64,000 nucleotides of DNA from Megalobrama amblycephala (lineage: Eukaryota > Chordata > Actinopteri > Cypriniformes > Xenocyprididae), in assembly GCF_018812025.1 (NCBI RefSeq), contig NC_063053.1, positions 13,248,623-13,312,622 of the forward strand, written 5' to 3'. Position 1 is the stretch's first letter; every line of letters begins with the position of its first letter. The notes beneath the pieces were generated by a model. That model made no database searches. It worked only from the letters and a program-made list of their open reading frames with translations, and was not told the origin of the DNA. The position numbers and the translations under genes are program-made. Below are positions 11,980-20,867 of the stretch, in pieces.

Positions 11980-12860
11980 TTGGAAAGGCTATACAGCTTG
12001 TAAATATCCTCAGTAAGATCAATGAAAGAAAGATCATGTATTGTGAAGAACGAGATCAGGCCTGGATCTAATATTCCACCGAGAGCCATATCAAACAATG
12101 GATGTTGTTGCTGGCTCTGCACCATCTCAAGATTTCAGTAAAGATGGCAGCCCAGTGGGGAGCAGCAGCTATATGTGAGGGTTCAGATTAATTCTAATGA
12201 TTGCTGCGGGTGAATAATGCATGACAGTGGGTGCTCTGCAGTCTCTGCCAGGCTCATGGTAAGCTGGTTAATTGTGTTGATGTGACACTCTCACATGCAC
12301 ACAGGAGTATGTTACTCTTTAATACAGACTTCCATCCTTTCCACACTTTCAATCCCACTCTGTCTTTCTGCTCTGCCTTGTTGAATGATCGTAGATCAGA
12401 TTGCACATACCCGCTCGGAGCTTTTCTGAGTATATTACTTTCATTCTTTTTGGGACTTCTTCTCTGGGCTGTCCATAGGCATGTCCATTAAAAGAGTATT
12501 GGTGACAGCTTTTAGTGGTGAGGTTCATTTAACACTGGAGGATTTTAAATCATGCCACAGAGTTTATGCACTCTCAGTTCCAGCCATTAGACAACTTTTT
12601 CCCCCCTATTTCTTTTTCTCCCTCATTTTCTCATCTGTCCTCACTATGTCTCGTCCACTCTTCCCTGAGGTTTTCCAAACATTATAATCCATTTCCTCCC
12701 AGTCATCCACCAGAGTGTCATTGGCTCTCACAGACCACCCTAAGGGCTAGTTAGGCTGAGAGATATCTTGATAGACAAGCTTACAGATCGTTGTCATAAC
12801 AGAGCTTCCTGTCTCAGTGGACCACCAGGTTGGGGTGAAAAATTAGATGCCTTGTCACGG
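11980..12860. other. Non-coding stretch, nothing recognised
   Basis: Mixed-composition sequence with overlapping small ORFs (12231-12491, 12481-12687) that contain no domain I recognise. No transposon ends, long repeats or splice pairs that stand out. Confidence 0.5.
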
Positions 12861-12956
12861 TTCCACAAAAATATGAATAACAACTGTTTTCAGCATTGAT
12901 AATAATAAGAAATATCCTTCCAATAAAACCTTCCAACTTAAAGACTTTTTAAACTT

Positions 12957-12994
12957 CTCACACCATCATTCAAAGTTTTGAATGATGGTGTGAG
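12957..12994. repeat. Perfect 18-bp hairpin with 2-nt loop
   Basis: CTCACACCATCATTCAAA is followed after GT by its exact reverse complement. The joint is nearly loop-less, as in a snap-back or palindrome-tip joint. It directly precedes a duplicated segment with another, larger hairpin. Confidence 0.95.
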
Positions 12995-13029
12995 CGATTA
13001 AAATAATTACACTTTTTTTCTATTACGTG

Positions 13030-13500
13030 ACTTTTTAAATATTTTTTTATTAGTTCATTTTAATTCTACTCCCTCAAATTCAAATAGCAATTACTTAGTT
13101 GACTGACTGATTGATTTATTGATTTATTTATTCTAAAATCAGGTGACAATGAACTTTCAATGGTAAAAGTAAATGAGACAAGACAATAAATGTTAAAATG
13201 CACTCACAAGATTTTACATTTAAAATGGTAGTTTGCCAAAATTAACATAAATTCACTTACATGAATTCCTTTGAATGTTCATTTTAATTCTACTTCCTCA
13301 AATTCAAATTGCAATTCTGCAACACAATGCACAACTTAGTTGTTTTCCTTTATTTAAAAAACACAAGGCTCCAATAATGCACTTACAATGGTAAAAGTAA
13401 ATGAGGCAAGGCAATAAGTCATGTATTGCCTTGCCTCATTTACTTTTACCATTGTAACATTTATTATAAATGTTAAAATACATGTTGTTTAAAGCTTGAT
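13030..13500. repeat. Local duplication ending in a 33-bp hairpin
   Basis: TTCATTTTAATTCTAC…CCTCAAATTCAAAT occurs near 13055 and again near 13278, and CAATGGTAAAAGTAAATGAG at 13158 and 13387, so a roughly 225-bp unit is duplicated. The second unit ends in a perfect 33-bp inverted repeat: 13383-13415 pairs with 13425-13457 around a 9-nt loop. No coding potential. Confidence 0.85.
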
Positions 13501-13912
13501 TTAAGATTTAAATATATAGTGTACAAAATTGACAAATTCACCCCTGTTTTGTTCCAAACCCCTATGACTTTATTTAGATTTATTTAAATCAGCAGAAGAA
13601 CACGTATCTCCTTCCTGTTGTCTGCTCTCTTCCTGTTGTCTGCATACATTAATAACGTTCGATGACAATAATCAGCTAGAAACCATCTGCTACTCTTTTA
13701 CCTGACAACAGGTGCATAATGACACATCTTTGTTAATGTAGAAGCAAATATCCCACAGATATTACGTCAGTGACAAATAACTTGAAGTTAACTCTCCTAG
13801 AACAGCAGTCCTGCTGTGAAAATGATGATTTAGGCAACTCAAATAAGGTCAAATAATACATGATTTAGAGCAGAATTAATGTAAGAGATTAGCGTATGAG
13901 CTTCAATTTTTG
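13500..13912. other. Short non-coding stretch
   Basis: No gene. CTCCTTCCTGTTGTCTGC and CTCTTCCTGTTGTCTGC form a small tandem duplication near 13608-13643. Otherwise nothing recognised. Confidence 0.5.
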
Positions 13913-14755
13913 GCCTTTAAAGGTCCCGTTCTTCGTGATCCCATGTTTCAAACTTTAGTTAGTGTGTAATGTTGTTGTTAGAGTATAAATAAAATCTGTA
14001 AAATTTTAAAGCTCAAAGTTCAATGCCAAGCGAGATATTTTATTTAACAGAAGTCGCCTACATCGAACGGCCAGTTTGGACTAAATCCCTCTACTTCCTT
14101 CTTTAATGACGTCACTAAAACAGTTTTTTGACTAACCTCCGCCCACAGGAATACACAAGAGTTGTGTTTGTAGAGTGTGTTTGTCGCCATGTCGTCAAAA
14201 CGCTGTTATTTTCATCCCGCAGTCCAATCACCGGGTCTGATTCCGGCTCAAATTGATAGGGTAAATGTGGCGACCAGGGCGGGCGAGAGCCGTGAGGGAA
14301 CGGCGCGAGGCCGGTGGCGCGAGTGTTAATGAGCTTCACCTGGGAGGCGCACCGGCCTTGAGTCCCTCACGGAGGAGCTCCGGGAGCATAAAAGGAGGAG
14401 CGACTACAATGAAGGACGAGAGAGGACCAGGCCTGGACTTTATGTTATGTTTTATTATGTTTGTGTGGCCGGCAGCGAGTCCCCCGTTCCCTGCTCCTCC
14501 CCTTTATGGCGGACGGCAGCAGGCTCCGGCCCACGGCAAACGGCGGCGACTCCTCCGCTCCCTCTTGGACGGCAGCCACCCCACCTCGTCCCAGGGGCAC
14601 AGCCTCGAGCTCTCCGACCCACCTGTCACTAGGCTCCAGCACCACCGCCTCGGGCAGCCTCTCGCGGTCTACACACACTCCCGCGCTGCCCGAACTCCGC
14701 AGCACCGCGATCCCCCTCAGCAGCGAGGGCTCTTCGACAGCATGTCCCTCCTTCC

Positions 14756-14773
14756 TCCCGGGTTTCGGCACCA
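14756..14773 (-). other. Primer-binding site for tRNA-Phe
   Basis: The plus strand reads TCCCGGGTTTCGGCACCA, which equals the 3' end of vertebrate tRNA-Phe (GAA) including CCA, as I know that tRNA. On the minus strand it therefore lies one base after the LTR end as TGGTGCCGAAACCCGGGA, the canonical place for initiation of minus-strand DNA. This fixes the element's orientation. Confidence 0.85.
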
Positions 14774-14774
14774 A

Positions 14775-15102
14775 TGTAACGATGTTCGTAAATGTGGGAA
14801 GAAGGCGGGAACCGGCGAACATTCAACAAAACTTTAATTAGAAATAAACAAAGAACAAAACGAAAGTAATGCCGGCAGACCCTCGCGGACGTCTGCCGGC
14901 CACACAAACATAATAAAACATAACATAAAGTCCAGGCCTGGTCCTCTCTCGTCCTTCATTGTAGTCGCTCCTCCTTTTATGCTCCCGGAGCTCCTCCGTG
15001 AGGGACTCAAGGCCGGTGCGCCTCCCAGGTGAAGCTCATTAACACTCGCGCCACCGGCCTCGCGCCGTTCCCTCACGGCTCTCGCCCGCCCTGGTCGCCA
15101 CA
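14775..15102 (-). repeat. Complete LTR (minus strand), 328 bp
   Basis: Minus-strand reading begins TGTGGCGACC and ends ACATCGTTACA, giving the TG…CA signature. A TATA-like CATAAAAGGAGG sits about 125 nt into it, which would make the first part U3. AATTAAAG near the 3' part is a possible polyadenylation signal. It contains a G+C-rich hairpin at 14871-14900. Confidence 0.8.
14871..14900. repeat. LTR hairpin at the inversion joint
   Basis: GCCGGCAGAC and GTCTGCCGGC are perfect 10-bp inverted repeats around a 10-nt loop. The inner limit of the right arm (14893) falls inside this stem, and the matching place in the left arm (GGCCGGCA, 14467-14474) is where LTR homology stops. Confidence 0.9.
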
Positions 15103-15441
15103 GTAAAATTAAAGACATGTTTACAATAACACTGAGCGCATGCATCTCCACGTTATGGTAAGAGGCGTGACTTTTCCGGGCACGGTGCACTCAGAGCTGT
15201 CGAATCACAACACAGGAACCGCTGGCACAATCAGAACTCGTTACGTATTTCTGAAGGAGGGACTTCATAGAACAAGGAAGTCATCAGCCCGTTTTTATGA
15301 CAGTGGAAACAGCGGTATACAGATAAGTAAATTATGTGAAAAATACTGTGGTTTTTTACACGCGAAACATGAACACATGTTATATTGCACACTATAAACA
15401 CAATCAAAGCTTCAAAAAAACACGAAAAACGGGACCTTTAA

Positions 15442-16084
15442 GCTCTCCGGATCCCTGTCAGCAACAAAGTGACGGCACAGATCCGGCCCACATCTGGTCC
15501 ACGTATAAACCACATGTACCAGATGAGGGCCGGATTTGGGCCAGACTATGTTGATGTTGGCACTGTTTACTTCCATTGTAAGTGCCTTGCTGTAACCATG
15601 ACATAAAGGATAAATGATTTTATTTGGTAATTGACATTATGCAACAATTTTGAACTTAACTTGAAGTGAACTTGGAACATTCTCTTATATCTCAAAAGAC
15701 TTTGACCCACCTTTGGGGATGTGTTTATTTATGATGCAGCAAAAGTTCACATCACAACTGGTTCTGTATGATCTGAAGCAATGTAAAGAAACTTGAGGAT
15801 GTAGCCTGAGAAAATCTGGGATTTCTGAGTTCTTTAGCCTAAAAATGATAAATATGTGAAATAAATATGAAGTTTTTAGACTGTGAAGAAAGAGAAAGGA
15901 GAGAAAAATTGGGTTGAGGGGGAAGGGGGAATCAGACAGCCTTAAATTGTTTTCTACAAGCCTTTAATTTTTTATGTGAGTGTTTATGAGGAGATTTTTC
16001 TGACTGTGATGCAGTGCCTGAAATAAAAATAAGAAATAGAGAGTTAGTTTATTCTTGTCTCCCAGCTATTTGTCTAAGGTTTGT
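15442..16084. other. Non-coding stretch with a small palindromic repeat
   Basis: Near 15470-15545 there is an inverted motif pair CAGATCCGGCCCACATCTGG and CCAGATGAGGGCCGGATTTG, characteristic of a short repeat seen in fish genomes. The rest shows no gene or known element. Confidence 0.5.
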
Positions 16085-16090
16085 TCTCTT

Positions 16091-16149
<59 letters not shown>
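16085..16149. repeat. (CT)n then (TG)n microsatellite
   Basis: About 58 bp of CT dinucleotides followed by a short TG run. It also serves as a very strong polypyrimidine tract in front of the AG at 16164-16165. Confidence 0.97.
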
Positions 16150-16165
16150 TCTCACTCTTGTTCAG

Positions 16166-16366
16166 GTCTTGTCTATGTGGGCGGCTTTGTGACCTTGGGA
16201 AATTTGAGCATCTTCTTGGTGCTGCGTACAGAGAATTGAAAATGTCAGAGTCATTCTCTCTCCACCTTGATAAGCCTCTATTAAAAATTGTTCCTGGGAT
16301 CACCAGCAAGCAGAAAAAGCCAACCTACAGATTGAAGGAGACTGCAAAAGTGAAGGCTCTGAGAGT
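16166..16366 (+). CDS. Candidate exon of unknown protein
   Basis: A 201-nt segment lies between TTCTCACTCTTGTTCAG (acceptor, preceded by the CT tract) and GTGAGT at 16367-16372 (donor). It is open in one frame throughout (SCLCGRLCDLGKFEHLLGAA… to …KETAKVKALRV), and 201 nt is 67 codons. I do not recognise the peptide. A second frame reads LVYVGGFVTLGNLSIFLVLR, which looks like a membrane segment, but stops soon after at TGA with no donor before it. The upstream simple repeat can create a false acceptor, so this is a weak call. No neighbouring exon was identified. Confidence 0.18.
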
Positions 16367-16369
16367 GTG

Positions 16370-17284
16370 AGTAGCAATTTCCCCGTCAGTGCTGGGTGAG
16401 AGTTATTTGATTTTGAGGCCAACAATAAAGGATTCATGTATACAGATTGAGTCGATGTTCTTGAGCTGAGCTGAAGGTTACCTGTGGAGCGTTTGTCTGA
16501 TTTACACTGCCGTTTGGCAGAAGCGTTGCTCTCCCGGCCACAGTCCGGAACCCTCCCTTCCATATGTCTGGCTCTGGATGGAGAGAGAGAAGAATAAAGA
16601 CACACACAGAGAGAGAGAGACCTTCATTAGCATTGCTCTCAGGGCCAGCAGGTGTTCTGTGCAGATGGGCCTGTGAACAGAGTCTTCCACCTCCACAGCC
16701 AGCCACTCCTAACTAAATCTGTCCAGAGGCCTTCTGACCTCTGACAGCATCCTGTGAGTCCCTTCCTTCATTTGAATGTACAGGGGGCATTGTGTTTGCT
16801 CTCAATGTCGGCTCAGTGTGAGCTTGAATTGATTGATCATCTGTGATACATGTCACGTGGCATGATGTTTCTGGTCTTCATTTTTTCAATAAAGTTTGGC
16901 ATTAGCATGTTGTTCTGCCAGGAACACTTATGTCAAAGATAATTGACAATTAGCATACAGTTTAGATTGGCAGTATGGTTGTGTTCTGGGCAAGCCTATG
17001 CACGCAGCCTCGCATGGATAAGAGCAGGGAGCGCAGCAATAAAACCCAGTGAAAAGAACCAAAGCAACATTAATGATATCTGTAATACATTTATGTTCTT
17101 GATGACAATGACATTTGGGAATACCAGAGGCCAAATCTTGACTGTGAACAAGAGGTGGAGCTGGGAACGGTGGAGGGTAATTAGCTTCTGAGCAACGCAA
17201 TGAAAGCAGCTGAAGGATAACTGAAAAGGTAACTTAACTTTTGGTCAATTTAATGCATCTTGCTAAATAAGTATTAATGTCTTT
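16370..17284. other. Non-coding stretch
   Basis: No transposon ends. Overlapping ORFs at 16300-16706 (minus) and 16928-17200 (both strands) have no recognised domain. The part around 16480-16740 is G+C-richer than surroundings without clear coding signs. Confidence 0.45.
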
Positions 17285-17641
17285 CTTTTATGACTTACAC
17301 TACAACAGTACTATGTACTTACATTTCAATTAATCATTTGATACTATGCACTTATTGTGTACGTACATGTTTTTACATGGTACTTATATTTTAAAAACAC
17401 CTGCATGTAATTACATCTGTAATTAATTTCATTTATAATTACACTGCTGACCCATCCCTTAACCTTTTCCCCTACCCCTAAACCTACCCATACCACCAAA
17501 CCCGTCCCTAACCTTAGCCGTATCCCACCTCAATAGCTCAAATGTGTTTTGCAATTCAATATGAACCCAATAAGTACACTGTACTTATTTTTTGATGTAA
17601 GTACATAGTAGTTAAGGCCACTTAATATAAAGTGGGACCCA
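17285..17641. repeat. Inverted-repeat element ending in AAAGTGGGACCC
   Basis: The right end reads TAAGTACATAGTAGTTAAGG then CCACTTAATATAAAGTGGGACCC (17625 onward). The left part has the inverted counterpart ACTATGTACTTACATTTC in degraded form. The centre has a C-rich block (CCCATCCCTTAACC…CCTACCCCTAAACCTACCC). I recognise the arrangement from a widespread fish MITE; left boundary uncertain. Confidence 0.6.
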
Positions 17642-18464
17642 ACATAGTTAATGCTCATTCTACAATTTACTGTATAATTACTGTGCAATTTTATATTGAC
17701 CCCTCCCATATGTTTCTAAGACTAAGCTGTTCTCTATAGTGCAAGTGACATTTTCCAGCATTGCAGATTGTGTCGTCACCAAGTAAACATTTGCTCTTCT
17801 GCTTTAATGTGTATTCTTTGATGGGTAATATCTGTGACTGACTAACTCCAGTACAGAATGGTGTTTATTTCCTGTTGTGTTCTCGCTGACATTGCTCAGC
17901 CTGATGAAGATGTTTCTCCACTAATCTGCTTCTCTTCCAATATGGACTGTTCACAGAGAGGAGGCTAAATGCCAGCCAGGCCCTAAAGGGTATCCTCTGT
18001 CTAACAGAGACAGTCTGGACCGCAGAATAAATCATGGCCATAATTACCACATCAGCATACTGCAAATTAACAGCTGTCATTTGTTAACTGTCCCGCCAAC
18101 AATGAAACCCCAGCACTCATGTCTACGATTCACCTTTCTGGTTTGCTTCAGGGCCTCAGGAAGATACTTCCACAGGCTAAATGGAAGCCATTTCAGCACA
18201 GGACAACAATGACAACAAAAAACATGTCAATTTAAAGAAGAGCAACAGCTTAAAAAGGAAGATAAAGCATTTGTATTGAGGTCAGGCACTGATGTGGGAC
18301 GATGGTGCCTGGTTTACAGTTGTGTACCAATTCAGCCCATATCATTGGGTTCAGGTGAGTGTTTTGTGTAGGACGTAAGTTTTTACGCAACAGACTTGGT
18401 AAAAAAAAATTCTGTATGGACCTTGTTTTGTGCACAAGGACATTGTGGTGCTAGAATATATATC
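17642..18464. other. Non-coding stretch
   Basis: Nothing recognised. ORFs 17865-18080 and 18250-18435 (both minus) lack known motifs. Confidence 0.5.
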
Positions 18465-18994
18465 GGGGTGGCGAATGTCAGTCCTAGAGAGCCACAGTCC
18501 TGCAGAGTTTTGCTTCAACCCTAATCAAACACACATGAACAAGCTAATCAAGGTCTGAAGGCTTACTAGAAAGTTACAGGCAGGTACACAGCAAAATCTT
18601 CAGAGTTAAATCAACTCTGCGCAGAGTACATATGTTCTCTCTCTAAATAGTGTTAAAATAACACTAAAGCAGTTAAAGTTAATGAGATATTTAAGCAATT
18701 AATTAAGTGATGATTGTGCATCATTGATGAACACCTGCTGTTAACAAGCAGAATCACTGAAGAAAAGAGAAACACAAGAACTACAACTGACTTCAGTCAC
18801 AGCCTTATTAATTGCTTAATTATCTCATTAACTTTAACTCTGCTTCAGTGTTACTTTAACACTATTTAGAGAGGGACCATATGTACTCTGAGCAGAGTTT
18901 ATTTAACTCTGGGGATTTTACTGCATAAGATTTTACTGGGGTTGGAGCTGAACTCTGCAGGACTATCTCTCCAGGACTGGAGTTCGCCACCCCT
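18465..18994. mobile_element. Palindromic MITE, second copy, with nested insertion
   Basis: GGGGTGGCGAATGTCAG…CCTGCAGAGTTTTGCTTCAA on the left and TTGGAGCTGAACTCTGCAGG…AGTTCGCCACCCCT on the right: the same family as 4048-4238. The palindrome is interrupted at 18589-18923 by another fold-back element, so the outer one is older. Confidence 0.78.
18589..18923. mobile_element. Palindromic MITE (CAGYAAAATC termini)
   Basis: Left CAGCAAAATCTTCAGAG, right CTCTGGGGATTTTACTG. Long arms share AGAGTTAAATCAACTCTG, AATAGTGTTAAAATAACAC and AGTTAATGAGATATTTAAGC with their inverted counterparts. Flanks (TACA at left, CATA at right) fit a TA target. A second copy is at 30012-30344. No ORF. Confidence 0.8.
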
Positions 18995-19125
18995 GATATA
19001 TTTAATATACATTTGATAGTTCCTGATTTTATAGATTTTTGCTGTAGTTCTCTTGCATGCCTCTCAAACATCACTAATGTTTCCACTATGACTCAATCAG
19101 GGAGGAAGACTGTGTCTTGTTTTTT

Positions 19126-19127
<2 letters not shown>

Positions 19128-19156
<29 letters not shown>
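19128..19156. repeat. (GTT)n microsatellite
   Basis: About nine GTT units bordered by T runs. Nothing coding; the polycysteine ORF over it (19013-19201) is an artefact of the repeat. Confidence 0.95.
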
Positions 19157-19158
<2 letters not shown>

Positions 19159-19654
19159 TTTTGAAATGGCAAGTCTGTCTTGGTTCATTACCTCATTTTG
19201 ATATGATAATCATTGAACATTGAAAAAAAAAAAGATACAGATAAGATAAACAAATCATTAAGATTAAAAACACACTTGTGGCATCAGATGAATGCATTAG
19301 CACATGACCCCATGTTTACCACAATTTTGTAATATCTGGAGAAATCTTTGATTCAGTTTGATTTTGTGAAACTGCTATTTTGAAAAGATCTGAATCAAAA
19401 GAAAAATTTAGTTTACAAATTAGGTATTACTACAGTACTTCACTTGTGAACTTTAATGGTGTATACTAAGAAGTATACTGCTTTTTAGACAGTGTCTTAC
19501 ACAAATAAATGACTTCAGAAGACTTGTGCATGTGTCAAATGGACCACTTTTATGATGCTTTTATTGTGATTTTGCCTCCTTTTTGCAGCATGAAAGGTTC
19601 AAACTTTTATTGTAACTGCACTTTTTGTATGCCAAAAAAAAACAAAACTTTTCA

Positions 19655-20544
19655 ACAATATCTAGTGATGGTCGATTTCAAAACACTACTTCGGAGCTTT
19701 ATGAATTGATCTTTAGAGCGGTTCGGAGCGCCAAAGTCACATGATTTCAGTAGTTTAGCTGTTTGATAGGAGATCTGAATCACTGATTCGAAACAAAAGA
19801 TTCGTAAAGCTCAGAAGCAGTGTTTTGAAATCGGCCATCACGAGATATTGTTGAAAAGTCGTTATTTTGTTTTTTTGGAGAATAAAAGCATTCTCCTCGC
19901 TTTATAAAATTAAAGGTGCTCTAAGTGATGTCACGTGTTTTTAGGCCAAAACATTTTTCGTCACATACAGCAAACATCTCCTCACTATCCGATAGCTGCC
20001 TGTCCCCTGAACACACTGTAAAAAAACGCGGTCTCTGTAGTTGCCACAAGCTCCGAAAACGGCAATAAAAACAAACTGGTACAGCCTGGACCACTTAACA
20101 TAATAAACATGCTCCAGCCAATAACCGACAAGAATGATTTTAAATGCGCGTTCATGACTGTTTCAGGAAGCACGGAGGGGAGGGGGAGGAGGAGGAGGGA
20201 GGGTCTAGCTAGCCTCTGTTTTGTTTGACAACACTTCGAACGTCAACAGGAAGTTACTCCACCCAGGATCGCTTAGAGAACCTTTAAGGTAGAACCACTG
20301 AACTCATATGAACTGGTTTAAATATGTTTTTAGTACCTTTATGGATCTTGAGAGGATCAGTGGCTTTGCTCTCAAATTGTGGCCTCACTGAGCCATCAGA
20401 TTTCATCAAAATATCTTAACTTTTAACTTAACTTAATCTTTAACTTTTGTTCCGAAGATAAAAGAAGGTCTTACGGGTGTAGAACGACCTGAGGGTGAGT
20501 AATAAATTACATTATTTTCATTTTTGAGTGAACTAACCCTTTAA
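19655..20544. mobile_element. TTAA-type fold-back element, left side truncated, with nested element
   Basis: Right end ATTTTGAGTGAACTAACCC preceding TTAA (20541-20544; the last bases before TTAA read AACCCT). Internal landmarks ATATCTAGTGATGG, AACAAAAGATTCGTAAAGCT and CCTCACTGAGCCATCAGAT match the complete copy at 41357-42221. The left arm is missing. A second element sits at 19914-20283, at a TTAA within the sequence equivalent to CATTAAGGTTGAACC in the 41-kb copy. Confidence 0.8.
19914..20283. mobile_element. Nested TTAA element (AGGTGCTCTAAG termini)
   Basis: Termini AGGTGCTCTAAGTGATG and GATCGCTTAGAGAACCT, flanked by TTAA at 19910-19913 and 20284-20287. The homologous copy at 41985-41995 has a single TTAA at this place, an empty site that proves the duplication. 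A purine-rich GGAGGGGGAGGAGGAGG stretch lies near 20177. No transposase ORF. Confidence 0.88.
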
Positions 20545-20588
20545 AAGAACATGAGGGTGAGCAAATTATGACAACTTTAATTTTGAGT

Positions 20589-20867
20589 TTAAAGTCGTCA
20601 TGAAACAAAAGTTGTGATAGTCCTTTCTTACCCATTGTGATGTATATCCAAGTGAAATGGCTTCTCGAGCAAGTACAAAAAATGGAGGGTGTGACTTGAT
20701 TTTGTCCATTGGGAATTGATTGGATCTTTGTGGTTTGCTTTTGCTGTGATCTCATGTGAGTGACAGATTTTCCTGCCATCACACCAGTAAACGTCATCAG
20801 AGAAGAGAATTTGTTGCTGCAAGAGTATACTGCAAAATAATTGTGAACATTTTGATTTCATGGTGAC
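20589..20867. repeat. Short repeat with GTCGTCATGAAAC terminus
   Basis: Starts TTAAAGTCGTCATGAAAC and ends GATTTCATGGTGAC, which is an imperfect inverted match. The interior (TATATCCAAGTGAAATGGC, GTAAACGTCATCAG) is familiar from cyprinid repeats. The minus ORFs at 20507-20861 are incidental. Confidence 0.55.

Larger units (their letters stand above)
14266..15102 (-). mobile_element. Palindromic LTR retroelement with inverted arms
   Basis: Flanked by a 5-bp direct repeat GTAAA (14261-14265 and 15103-15107). The element starts TGTGGCGACCAGGG and ends CCCTGGTCGCCACA. The two outer arms, 14266-14475 and 14893-15102, are inverted copies of about 210 bp that I could not distinguish by eye. The right side holds a complete LTR in minus orientation (14775-15102) followed inward by a primer-binding site and about 280 bp of G+C-rich internal sequence. 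The left arm is a 210-bp piece of the same LTR in plus orientation, joined directly to the internal sequence. Autonomous genes are absent. TG…CA ends plus 5-bp duplication indicate integrase-mediated insertion, so the inverted structure likely existed before integration. Overlapping ORFs here (14265-14837 plus, 14834-15190 minus) simply read the two arms. Superfamily (Ty3/gypsy or similar) not determined. Confidence 0.88.
13921..15437. mobile_element. TTAA-type DNA transposon hosting the palindromic LTR element
   Basis: Left end TTAA|AGGTCCCGTTCTTCGTG (TTAA at 13917-13920) and right end CACGAAAAACGGGACCT|TTAA (15438-15441) form good inverted termini with a TTAA target duplication. Without the 842-bp insertion at 14261-15102 the element would be about 675 bp. 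It carries no transposase and belongs to a type abundant in cyprinids. It contains ATGTCGTCAAAACGCTGTTATTTTC near 14190 (split here: start codon at 14190), possibly a vestigial first exon. TTAA preference fits piggyBac-like or Kolobok-like transposases. Confidence 0.88.

Noticed and set aside
14265..14837. 190-residue ORF in G+C-rich sequence, apparently a gene
   Set aside because: It reads the left LTR arm and internal sequence of the palindromic LTR element. The minus ORF 14834-15190 repeats the same first 68 or so residues because the arms are inverted copies.
16014..16309. Leu-Ser and Arg-Glu repeat ORFs on both strands
   Set aside because: Translations of the (CT)n tract; only the part after 16166 was kept as a weak exon candidate.
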